Shown: positions 1 to 5,530, counted from the stretch's first letter. The stretch: DNA of 5,530 bases from Candidatus Heimdallarchaeota archaeon (GCA_027016475.1 JALUTL010000334.1:1-5530), one strand, 5' to 3'. Made by a program: numbers and translations. Notes: a model not told the origin generated them from the sequence alone.

Positions 1-10
1 GGGATATTAA

Positions 11-979
11 ATGAAATTATTGTCTATTAGAGATGTAATTCATATATACAGGATACCTAAAAGAAAAATTGAAATTCCTGTTCTGAATGGTGTAACGACT
101 AACTTCAAAGCCGGACAAATACATTTTATTCTTGGGCCAAGTGGATCTGGGAAGACTACATTGTTAAAGATAATTGCCGGTATTTTGAAGCCAACGTCTG
201 GTAAAGTTGTAGATGAGAGGAACAATTCGATATCTTCTGGAAATATAGCTTTTTTACACCAAAATCCCATTTTGAACACTTTTCCGAATTTAACTGTTCG
301 AGATAATATAATAATACAAATGTCCGCGTTAAGGCAAGATCTTGATTTTGAAAACATTTTATTTCTTTTCAACACACTTGAACTAAATATCAATTTAGAG
401 CGTAAAGTTAGTAATTATTCGATGGGCCAAATTCAGCGAATTGGAATTGTTTTGGCCTTAATTCGACCTGTTGATGTGTTGGTGCTTGACGAACCAACAA
501 GTCATCTCGATATGGAGAATGCTATGAACTTAATTTCCATATTGCAAAACATAGCGCAAAAACAAAATAAAATCATAATTATATCTACCCACAGTCAAGA
601 ATTGGCTTCAAACTATCCCTTTCAAGTTCTTGTGGATGGACGACTGGTTAATCTAACTCTAGAAGAGGCAATAGAAGAGTACTTGGTCCATAAAAGATAT
701 TTCCAAAGTACTGAAAATCCAAATGTTTCAGGACAAATTGAATTTACTGCATCATGTATAAATGGGAAATTAAAACTTCCTCCTTTTCTGGTGGCGTTGG
801 GCGATTGGGTAAGGTATTTGAGCATTTCGTTTACAAATGAAGGATTTATTCTTGAACATGATAAAGCAGTGGAGGCCAAACTGGAAATTCCTTTACCTAA
901 AGATTACGATCAAAAAGAAATTGACTGCATTATGGATTTGGATAAAAAATTAATCATTGGGAGGTGGAAGAACCCTTGA
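11..979 (+). CDS. ABC transporter ATP-binding protein with C-terminal extension
   Basis: Cytoplasmic ATPase subunit of an ABC transporter, 322 residues. All core motifs are visible: Walker A GPSGSGKT at about 42-49, Q-loop Q84, a signature reading YSMGQ at 136-140 in place of the usual LSGGQ, Walker B VLVLDEP at 156-162 with catalytic E161, D-loop SHLD at 164-167 and switch H194. The N-terminal half resembles the MacB/LolD-type ATPases that usually pair with FtsX-like permeases, but the substrate cannot be read from the sequence. Residues from about 230 to 322 form an extra, apparently beta-rich region that a minimal ATPase of about 220-240 residues lacks. The ATG follows an in-frame TAA directly, so no longer start exists; GGGAT at 1-5 may be the end of a ribosome site. 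The gene overlaps the next ATPase by 4 bases, so the two are surely co-transcribed. No permease is visible downstream; it may lie before the window. Confidence 0.93.
   Translation: MKLLSIRDVIHIYRIPKRKIEIPVLNGVTTNFKAGQIHFILGPSGSGKTTLLKIIAGILKPTSGKVVDERNNSISSGNIAFLHQNPILNTFPNLTVRDNIIIQMSALRQDLDFENILFLFNTLELNINLERKVSNYSMGQIQRIGIVLALIRPVDVLVLDEPTSHLDMENAMNLISILQNIAQKQNKIIIISTHSQELASNYPFQVLVDGRLVNLTLEEAIEEYLVHKRYFQSTENPNVSGQIEFTASCINGKLKLPPFLVALGDWVRYLSISFTNEGFILEHDKAVEAKLEIPLPKDYDQKEIDCIMDLDKKLIIGRWKNP
960..966 (+). promoter_or_regulatory. Shine-Dalgarno site that sets the start of the second ABC gene
   Basis: GGAGGTG closely matches the archaeal anti-Shine-Dalgarno complement and lies 9 bases before the TTG at 976. 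The longer in-frame alternative, the GTG at 964, lies inside this motif and has no ribosome site of its own, so the TTG is the better start. Confidence 0.75.
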
Positions 980-1569
980 TTGAAGTTAAAAACATCGATT
1001 TTGGTTTTCATGCTGAGAATTTGATTTTTAAAAGTTTGAATTTCACAATTAATGAAAATGACAAGATAGTGTTTTGGGGAAAATCGGGGGTCGGAAAGAG
1101 TACATTATTACAGTTGCTAGGGAGATTAATTTTGCCTACTAATGGTCAAATTTTATATTATGGAATTACAGAGGATAATATTTCGTGGTCATTTCAAGAC
1201 CCATTGCTTATTGATGAATTTACAACACTTGAGAATATACTTGTGTTCTCACGAAAAAGTGAAACGGAAATTGACCATATTTTACAAAAGTTAGGTATCC
1301 TTAACCTTAAAGATACAGAAGCAAGACTGTTAAGCAGTGGAGAAAAGCAACGTGTTTCATTGGCTAGGGCCATTGCAAGAGAACCAAAGGTATTGATTAT
1401 CGATGAGCCCACTGCAATGGTAGATCAAGTCAATAAAGATTTTATCTTCCAACTTTTGTCAGATTACAGAAGTACAATGATATTGGCTACCCATGATCCA
1501 ACTTTTAGAAAATTGGCAGGAAAACACTTTGAAATCAAACAAAAAAGGATAATCTCATTAAATTTTTGA
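976..1569 (+). CDS. ABC transporter ATP-binding protein (compact)
   Basis: Second cytoplasmic ABC ATPase, 197 residues from the preferred TTG start. Motifs in this numbering: Walker A GKSGVGKST at 35-43 (K41), Q-loop Q74, signature SSGEKQR at 120-126, Walker B VLIIDEP at 139-145 with E144, D-loop MVD at 148-150 and switch H173. It is short for the family: it ends about 24 residues after the H-loop and has no accessory domain. The TTG start overlaps the TGA stop of the preceding ATPase (TTGA, 976-979) and has a strong ribosome site, which points to translational coupling. A GTG at 964 would add four residues but is less likely. Two different ATPases in tandem suggest a heterodimeric motor or two ATPases serving one permease complex. 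Both have intact catalytic residues, so neither looks like a degenerate partner. The substrate is unknown. Confidence 0.92.
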   Translation: MIEVKNIDFGFHAENLIFKSLNFTINENDKIVFWGKSGVGKSTLLQLLGRLILPTNGQILYYGITEDNISWSFQDPLLIDEFTTLENILVFSRKSETEIDHILQKLGILNLKDTEARLLSSGEKQRVSLARAIAREPKVLIIDEPTAMVDQVNKDFIFQLLSDYRSTMILATHDPTFRKLAGKHFEIKQKRIISLNF

Positions 1570-1571
1570 TG

Positions 1572-1583
1572 AAATTATTTTAG
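1572..1583 (+). promoter_or_regulatory. Possible TATA box for the cysteine-containing gene
   Basis: An A/T-rich stretch just after the second ABC stop contains TATTTTAG (1576-1583), preceded by GAAAT. Its centre lies about 32 bases before the TTG at 1612, which would give a leader of only a few bases. No Shine-Dalgarno site precedes that TTG, in line with a near-leaderless mRNA. The region is A/T-rich overall, so the match is weak. Confidence 0.25.
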
Positions 1584-1611
1584 GTAGTTCAATTCATTTA
1601 TTTCGATATTT

Positions 1612-2175
1612 TTGACCTATCCTAGTATCCTCTTCTTTACTCAACAAAACCACACTGAATTACTTTATGATTTAGATGCATATGAGAAGTTTATATTCAG
1701 TCAAATCAATCTTGAATCGATGCAATATAGATTATTGGACATATTGGCAGACCCAGACAATCCAGACCATTGGCCGCTCTCAATCAAGATACTTCTTTCA
1801 AAAGAGGAGGAAAGGGAAAATAACCCAATTCCTCATCAAGAAACAGGGTTGTACTGCAAGTTTTATTGTTCAAGAAAGCAGAAGTACTTGGTCTCAAATC
1901 CACTTTCAGACAATGAACATGTGTTACCTCCAGAGCAACTGTCTGAAATAGCTACAATCAGTGATTGTAACAAATGTTTTGAAGAAGAGATTATAGATGC
2001 CATTATTTTCCATGACTACGGGAACGTAAGGAAATTTTTCATTGTTGACAGGGAAATACCTGTAATGTACCCTCTGGAGCTTAGAGACAAAAAACAAGAA
2101 CGGGCCTTCTACAATCGTTATCCAGATGCATTCAAGGAATTGGGACTGGACGATTATTTTAAAATCGATGAATAA
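1612..2175 (+). CDS. Uncharacterised protein with CX3C and CX2C cysteine pairs
   Basis: I do not recognise the family. The 187-residue product is soluble, with no signal peptide or membrane segment, and is rich in acidic and aromatic residues. Four cysteines fall in two pairs: C82-x3-C86 inside YCKFYCSRKQKYLV, and C119-x2-C122 inside SDCNKCFEEE. Their spacing could suit a structural zinc or an Fe-S site, which is inference only. The tail (about 164-187) is aromatic and acidic, including the stretch ending DDYFKIDE. The start is uncertain: TTG at 1612 is the only ordinary start codon between the in-frame stop at 1585-1587 and an ATG at 1720 (M37), and it has no ribosome site. Starting at 1720 would discard a normal-looking N-terminus. 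The gene follows the ABC pair on the same strand after 42 bases, so read-through is possible but a shared function is unproven. Its 3' end overlaps the convergent MobA-like gene by 17 bases. Confidence 0.75.
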   Translation: MTYPSILFFTQQNHTELLYDLDAYEKFIFSQINLESMQYRLLDILADPDNPDHWPLSIKILLSKEEERENNPIPHQETGLYCKFYCSRKQKYLVSNPLSDNEHVLPPEQLSEIATISDCNKCFEEEIIDAIIFHDYGNVRKFFIVDREIPVMYPLELRDKKQERAFYNRYPDAFKELGLDDYFKIDE

Positions 2176-2809
2176 TTGAAATGCTCTTCAATTTCCAGCT
2201 TTTTGTTTTCTTGTTTTCCAGCATTTTGAGGTGTTGAGGTGTGTTTGCATTCGCCAATGGTCCATCATCGGTCATTGAAAGCTCAACCACTGTTCGGGAT
2301 ATATGAAATATTTGGCTCATACTGCCATTAGGCTTCAGAGAGGAAATGATGCTCTTCAACCATCCAATTTTGGCCAAAAAGAATGTGTAGGTCGGTATTC
2401 CTTCATTGTCCTTCCAAATTACGAGGTCAGCATCCATTATACAAAATTTTGTCATTGTGTTAATCATGTCGACTGTAATCAATGGAGAATCAATCGGAAT
2501 TACCAAAAGAAGTTTTGTATGAGCTAATATCATTGAGTTGGCAAAGGGCGACAGCGGACCCTGAAAACCATCTTGATTTAGATCAACAATGAACCTGATT
2601 TTGTGTTGATCTACTCCTTTGGCAGATAGCACTTTTTGATATTCATTCTTTTGATTTGTGTCATGGCACGAGATGAATACCCTTTCACAAATGCTGAGAA
2701 GCAACTGGGTTTGTCTTACGACAAGCAATTCGCCCAAAAATTCTGCGAATGCTTTATTTGATCCAAATCTGCTTGATTTTCCACCCGCAAGCAACAGTCC
2801 TGTAAGCAT
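2159..2809 (-). CDS. mobA: MobA-like molybdenum cofactor nucleotidyltransferase
   Basis: Nucleotidyltransferase of the MobA family (COG0746 type), 216 residues, close to the usual length of about 190-220. MobA joins GMP from GTP to molybdopterin in the cytoplasm to make the dinucleotide cofactor. Visible motifs: the N-terminal nucleotide-binding loop LAGGKSSRFGSNK (7-19, with K11, R14 and K19), D80 followed by GPLSPF (84-89, where MobA commonly has GPLAG), the metal-binding aspartate D107 in PIDSPLI (usually PCDxPF/L), and a C-terminal NANTPQHL (187-194) matching the NxNTP motif. The ATG at 2809 fits the motif spacing. Only a weak GGAT lies before it, but a TATA-like element about 30 bases upstream suggests a nearly leaderless mRNA. 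No other molybdopterin gene is present, so another sugar or nucleoside substrate is possible, and the gene symbol rests on family membership only. Confidence 0.85.
   Translation of the reverse strand: MLTGLLLAGGKSSRFGSNKAFAEFLGELLVVRQTQLLLSICERVFISCHDTNQKNEYQKVLSAKGVDQHKIRFIVDLNQDGFQGPLSPFANSMILAHTKLLLVIPIDSPLITVDMINTMTKFCIMDADLVIWKDNEGIPTYTFFLAKIGWLKSIISSLKPNGSMSQIFHISRTVVELSMTDDGPLANANTPQHLKMLENKKTKSWKLKSISIIHRF
2199..2219 (+). terminator. U-rich tract downstream of the cysteine-containing gene
   Basis: Twenty-four bases after the stop at 2175 the + strand reads CTTTTTGTTTTC followed by TTGTTTTCC: three closely spaced T-runs. Archaeal RNA polymerase terminates on U-rich tracts without needing a hairpin. 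The tract lies inside the 3' coding part of the convergent MobA-like gene, where it corresponds to a lysine-rich stretch (ENKKTKSWK), so the base bias may simply reflect that protein. Confidence 0.35.
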
Positions 2810-2835
2810 ATGGCTTATCCTTGATTAATACGGAA

Positions 2836-2843
2836 TTGTATAA
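2836..2843 (-). promoter_or_regulatory. Candidate TATA box for the MobA-like gene
   Basis: On the - strand this reads TTATACAA, centred about 30 bases before the ATG at 2809. Transcription should then start about 4-6 bases before the ATG. The preceding bases are only a poor match to a BRE. Confidence 0.35.
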
Positions 2844-2942
2844 CTCTTATGAATGTTTTTCGGAAGTGAAAATCTGGAATGCCCTTGATTGATTTTTGTA
2901 AAGAAGGGATACGCAAAATTTCGAATAGGTCTTCGATCAGTT

Positions 2943-2956
2943 GAAAGATTAAATAG
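2943..2956 (+). promoter_or_regulatory. BRE/TATA promoter for the longin/roadblock-like gene
   Basis: GAAAGA (2943-2948, BRE-like) runs directly into TTAAATAG (2949-2956, TATA-like), close to the archaeal consensus. The TATA centre lies about 26 bases before the GTG at 2979, the spacing expected if transcription starts at or next to that codon. This is the clearest promoter in the window and the main reason for preferring the GTG start. Confidence 0.5.
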
Positions 2957-2978
2957 TGAAAACGGTATAAAGGAATCA

Positions 2979-4109
2979 GTGTCAGTATCGAGCGGAAAGG
3001 GCCTAATCGAATCGGTCTCGAAGGTTGAAAAATCGCTTGTTGCATTGGATTTCAATCTTCATAGCATCTTGGTCTACAATTCAGCAGGTGAGTTCGTTCT
3101 CCACGCAAGCTTCCAAAAGGATTTGATCGATCCTAAAGTTATTGGCGGTCTTGTGGTTGCCATCAATGAGTTCTCTGGAAGACCGGCAAAACGAACTGTA
3201 AGGACGATTTTGATGAAGAACATGACATTGAAATTTACCACAGAAGATGATATCCTTTTTGTCTTTGTAATAAAGGAGGATATCCCGTCAGATGAAAAAA
3301 TCGTCCCGTTGATCAACCATATGATGGATGCATTTCACATTTCTTTTCAAGAGGAAGCACAAACTGAGCGATCTGAAAACGATTTAATTGCAACATCACT
3401 TGTCAAAATCATTCTGTTGCTCTCGGAAAAATTTCAACCTTCCATTCAATTGGGTGAGAAACAGGAGCTGGAAATGGATCTGATATTTTATGAAGCAGAC
3501 AAGAAAATTTCTGAGCTCCTAAGTAAATTCTATGTGAGTGAAGAACCATTTGGCGGAGATGTTGAGGCAGAAGAAACACCTATTGAACCTATTGAAGAAA
3601 AAGTTGAAGAGATGGCTGTTGACAAGTTCGAGGAAAGCACCAAACAGATGATGGAAGAAGCTGACTTAAATGAAGAACTTGATGAGGCTGCAGTATCATC
3701 AGATAGCCTTATATTCCAAAGTGCACAGACCGATCCGCTTGAGGCAGTTCAACTGATGGTAAGAAAATTAAACCAGTCATTCAGAGACATCGTACTTACC
3801 ACTGTGGTTGCTGCTTTGCCAGATGGAAGTATTCAGACAATTTCTGAAGGCTCACTCCCCGATCATATATTAAGAAAGCTGAATAATACAGTTCTTGAGC
3901 TATTACCCGCAATTTTTACTATATGGGACAAGCCACCTGAGGAAAGGAGCATTGAATTGGACGACAATTGGGCATTTTTCCAAAAAATTAGTGATGAATC
4001 ATTCCTGTATGTAATTACCAAGACAAAAGACACTTTGGATTTAATTCAGACGGTTGTAGATCGTATGGCCTATTCAATCGCTTCGATTCTTCCCAGCGAA
4101 ACTCCCTGA
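2979..4109 (+). CDS. Predicted longin-linker-roadblock-like two-domain protein
   Basis: No named family was recognised by motif; the call rests on predicted secondary-structure order. In 376-residue numbering, residues about 28-125 run strand (SILVYNSAG), strand (EFVLHASF), helix (KVIGGLVVAINEFSG), three strands (RTVRTILMKN, MTLKFTTEDD, ILFVFVIKED) and helix, as in longin domains. A helical stretch follows, then an acidic linker (about 187-251) rich in E and D. Residues about 252-376 run helix, two strands, helix, three strands, helix, as in roadblock/LC7 domains. No signal peptide or membrane segment is seen. In eukaryotes and MglB-type systems these folds bind or regulate small GTPases, so a scaffold or GTPase-regulator role is inferred; no GTPase is nearby. 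The GTG at 2979 is preferred because of the BRE/TATA element 26 bases upstream and AAGGA at 2970-2974. A TTG at 2889 would add 30 residues outside the predicted folds. The gene overlaps the convergent lipid synthase by 36 bases. Confidence 0.85.
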   Translation: MSVSSGKGLIESVSKVEKSLVALDFNLHSILVYNSAGEFVLHASFQKDLIDPKVIGGLVVAINEFSGRPAKRTVRTILMKNMTLKFTTEDDILFVFVIKEDIPSDEKIVPLINHMMDAFHISFQEEAQTERSENDLIATSLVKIILLLSEKFQPSIQLGEKQELEMDLIFYEADKKISELLSKFYVSEEPFGGDVEAEETPIEPIEEKVEEMAVDKFEESTKQMMEEADLNEELDEAAVSSDSLIFQSAQTDPLEAVQLMVRKLNQSFRDIVLTTVVAALPDGSIQTISEGSLPDHILRKLNNTVLELLPAIFTIWDKPPEERSIELDDNWAFFQKISDESFLYVITKTKDTLDLIQTVVDRMAYSIASILPSETP

Positions 4110-4862
4110 TTCCCTTTTCTCTATCTGATTTAGTTGCCATTTTGCATGGAAGGGCCCTACTATAATAAAATAGTAGATATAACTTGCAAATAGAATCCCT
4201 AATGTATTGAACCACGATGAAGGTGCGTAAGTCATCAACAACATCAACACAATTCCATAGATGAAATGTATCCAATCGAACAGGTTTGTGACCTTTTTCA
4301 TTCCTGTGAATGGCAAGCTGGACATCATTAGTGAAGAAATCAAGATGGCTGAAAACACCATAAACTGTGGATGGATATTGTCAATTACATAGAGGGAGGC
4401 AATGAATATCGCGGCTGGTGGAGAAGGCATGCCACTGAACAACAATGACTTTCTTGCTATGACGAACCGTGAAAGTCTGAACGAAGCGGTAAGGACATAG
4501 AAACTGGCAGTTATCCATGCCAATAATGAGTTGTAAGGTACAACAATCTCAAGTATCATGAAGGCAGGCACTAATCCGAATGTAACCAAATCTGCATAGG
4601 TGTCCAACTTTGCTCCAATTTGAAATTTGTATTTTGATCTCCTTGCCAAACGTCCATCAATGGCATCAAACGAAGCGCCTAACACCAACAACCGAGTTGC
4701 AAGTACAGAATCCAATGGATCGGATAGTAAATAGAATATCATGATTATTGACCCACATACTGCATTGGCAATAGTCGAAAAATAAGCTGCAAATGCATAT
4801 CCATCCATTTGAATTCCAAATAAGCGAAATTCCTTATTTCCTAGATCCAATAGTTTTCTCAT
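4074..4862 (-). CDS. CDP-alcohol phosphatidyltransferase, probable archaetidylserine synthase
   Basis: Integral membrane enzyme of 262 residues that transfers a CDP-activated lipid to an alcohol. The family signature is complete: D66-x2-D69-G70-x2-A73-R74-x8-G83-x3-D87-x3-D91, which binds the metal ions and CDP. The following TFGLVPAF resembles the SFGVAPA of serine-type synthases (PssA). With the adjacent decarboxylase this points to archaetidylserine synthase, using CDP-archaeol and L-serine; inositol or glycerol phosphate acceptors are less likely. Hydrophobic segments lie at about 22-47, 50-65, 93-130 and repeatedly through about 235, giving roughly six membrane spans, with a charged tail (SGSFAGKNRSD). 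The ATG at 4862 lies 4 bases after the decarboxylase stop, so the two form an operon. A GTGAT that overlaps that stop may serve as a weak ribosome site, implying translational coupling. The last 11 codons and the stop overlap the convergent longin/roadblock-like gene. Confidence 0.9.
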   Translation of the reverse strand: MRKLLDLGNKEFRLFGIQMDGYAFAAYFSTIANAVCGSIIMIFYLLSDPLDSVLATRLLVLGASFDAIDGRLARRSKYKFQIGAKLDTYADLVTFGLVPAFMILEIVVPYNSLLAWITASFYVLTASFRLSRFVIARKSLLFSGMPSPPAAIFIASLYVIDNIHPQFMVFSAILISSLMMSSLPFTGMKKVTNLFDWIHFIYGIVLMLLMTYAPSSWFNTLGILFASYIYYFIIVGPFHAKWQLNQIEKRESGSFAGKNRSD

Positions 4863-4866
4863 GCTA

Positions 4867-5490
4867 TCACTCTATCCTTGCCAGTGAGGTTAACCCCGCC
4901 TTGACTTTTGCACCTTCGGTCACCAAAACCTTCAACTTTCTGTTTGACTTTACAGATAAATTTGTTTGGCTACCAAAACGAATAATCCCCATCTTTTCGC
5001 CCTGAGGAAGTGTTTGGCCTTCATCCACCCATAGGTCTATCCTTCTGGCGAAAGCACCAGTTAAAAGAAGAATTTCATAGATTTCAGTTTCGTTCTTGGC
5101 CGCGACAAGTTTCCTTTCATTTTTTTCTTCAGCCCCTGCAATGTATACTGACCGGTGGCTTCCAAGTGTGTGTGTAATTGTTTCAATTGTAAAATTTGAA
5201 GGTGATCTAATAATGTGCACATCAACCGGTGACATTCGAATCGCGATCGTTATTGTAGATTTCCCGTTTTCTTGATTTTCAATGATTTTCAAGATCTTGC
5301 CATCGGCAGGAGCTAATATTTTGGTATCATCTGCTATTATCTTTCGATTAGGATCCCTGAAAAACCAAGCCATGAAAAGCCCAAATCCTGCACATGGAAA
5401 AGCCAAAAATATCCAACCTTCATTGAAAAATACTAGTAACAGAGGAATGAACCATGGAAGAATAAACTTTATCGAATTTTTGGCAAGCAC
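4867..5490 (-). CDS. Archaetidylserine decarboxylase (short pyruvoyl PSD family)
   Basis: Pyruvoyl-dependent decarboxylase of the short phosphatidylserine decarboxylase family, 207 residues, the usual length for this class. It converts archaetidylserine to archaetidylethanolamine at the membrane. Two hydrophobic stretches (about 8-22 and 26-44) anchor the N-terminus. Conserved motifs follow: FFRDPNR at 43-49, APADGKI at 60-66 (D63 equivalent to the catalytic aspartate), MSPVDVHIIRSP at 86-97 (H92), NER at 124-126, GAFARRI at 145-151 and GEKMGIIRFGS at 164-174. Self-cleavage is expected between G173 and S174, making S174 the pyruvoyl group. Variations: MSPVDVHIIR differs from the more common MSPFNVHVNR, and QTN follows the cleavage site where RVD is common. 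The start is a GTG; an in-frame TAA 27 bases upstream limits alternatives to an ATT at 5493. AAAGGT just before it is a close-spaced, weak ribosome site, and ATTAAT about 26 bases upstream could be a TATA box. It is the first gene of the lipid operon seen here. Confidence 0.93.
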   Translation of the reverse strand: MLAKNSIKFILPWFIPLLLVFFNEGWIFLAFPCAGFGLFMAWFFRDPNRKIIADDTKILAPADGKILKIIENQENGKSTITIAIRMSPVDVHIIRSPSNFTIETITHTLGSHRSVYIAGAEEKNERKLVAAKNETEIYEILLLTGAFARRIDLWVDEGQTLPQGEKMGIIRFGSQTNLSVKSNRKLKVLVTEGAKVKAGLTSLARIE

Positions 5491-5530
5491 AATACCTTTA
5501 TGAATCTTTACTGATTAATGTCTGTTGGTC

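Noticed and set aside
964..975. GTG at 964 as the start of the second ABC ATPase
   Set aside because: It falls inside the strong GGAGGTG ribosome site, which is ideally placed for the TTG at 976, and no other ribosome site precedes it.
2228..2245. Tandem-like GAGGTGTTGAGGTGTG
   Set aside because: Two imperfect 8-base units inside the MobA-like gene, covering its NTPQHL motif; explained by coding.
2885..2944. Short reading frame from TTG 2885 upstream of the longin/roadblock-like gene
   Set aside because: Only 19 codons, no ribosome site and no recognisable peptide; more likely promoter DNA.
2815..3055. Two overlapping - strand frames of 76 codons across the divergent region
   Set aside because: They lie mostly opposite the longin/roadblock-like gene, lack recognisable motifs, and cover the region holding the BRE/TATA element.
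4157..4176. Perfect inverted repeat CTACTAT, 6-base loop, ATAGTAG, 48 bases after the longin/roadblock-like gene stop
   Set aside because: It lies within the lipid synthase coding region, where it encodes an ordinary membrane-segment stretch. A 7-base A/T-rich stem is expected by chance a few times in this length, and no T-run follows.
1..5530. RNA genes, CRISPR arrays, insertion sequences or integration sites
   Set aside because: No tRNA-like cloverleaf, regular spaced repeats, transposase motifs or terminal inverted repeats were seen, and coding sequence fills nearly all of the window.

Overview
The window most likely comes from an archaeon, and an Asgard-type lineage fits best. One gene has the predicted fold order of a longin domain followed by a roadblock-like domain, a combination typical of Asgard genomes. 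Several genes start with TTG or GTG, and there are archaeal BRE/TATA-like elements at leaderless spacing. A CDP-alcohol transferase is paired with a short pyruvoyl decarboxylase, the archaeal route to ethanolamine-headed ether lipids. The assignment is inferred, since no marker gene is present.

Layout: seven protein genes fill almost the whole window, and no gap exceeds 300 bases. On the + strand, positions 11-979 and 976-1569 encode two ABC ATPases in a tight pair. The second starts at a TTG that overlaps the stop of the first and has a strong Shine-Dalgarno site. Their permease is not in the window and may lie upstream. A 42-base gap leads to an unrecognised 187-residue protein (1612-2175) with four cysteines that could bind a metal. 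It converges on, and overlaps by 17 bases, a MobA-like nucleotidyltransferase on the - strand (2159-2809).

A divergent promoter region (about 2810-2978) separates the MobA-like gene from the two-domain longin/roadblock-like gene (preferred start 2979, end 4109, + strand). That gene converges on, and overlaps by 36 bases, a two-gene lipid operon on the - strand. In transcription order the operon is archaetidylserine decarboxylase (5490-4867), then archaetidylserine synthase (4862-4074), 4 bases apart.

Functional picture: the ABC pair probably energises one transporter. The lipid pair should make archaetidylserine and convert it to archaetidylethanolamine in the membrane. The longin/roadblock-like protein may be a scaffold or regulator of small GTPases, the role of these folds in eukaryotes and MglB-type systems. 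The MobA-like enzyme and the cysteine protein have no clear pathway partners here. No RNA gene, mobile element, CRISPR array or origin was seen. The best candidate for something undescribed is the longin-linker-roadblock protein, followed by the cysteine protein and the extended ABC ATPase.
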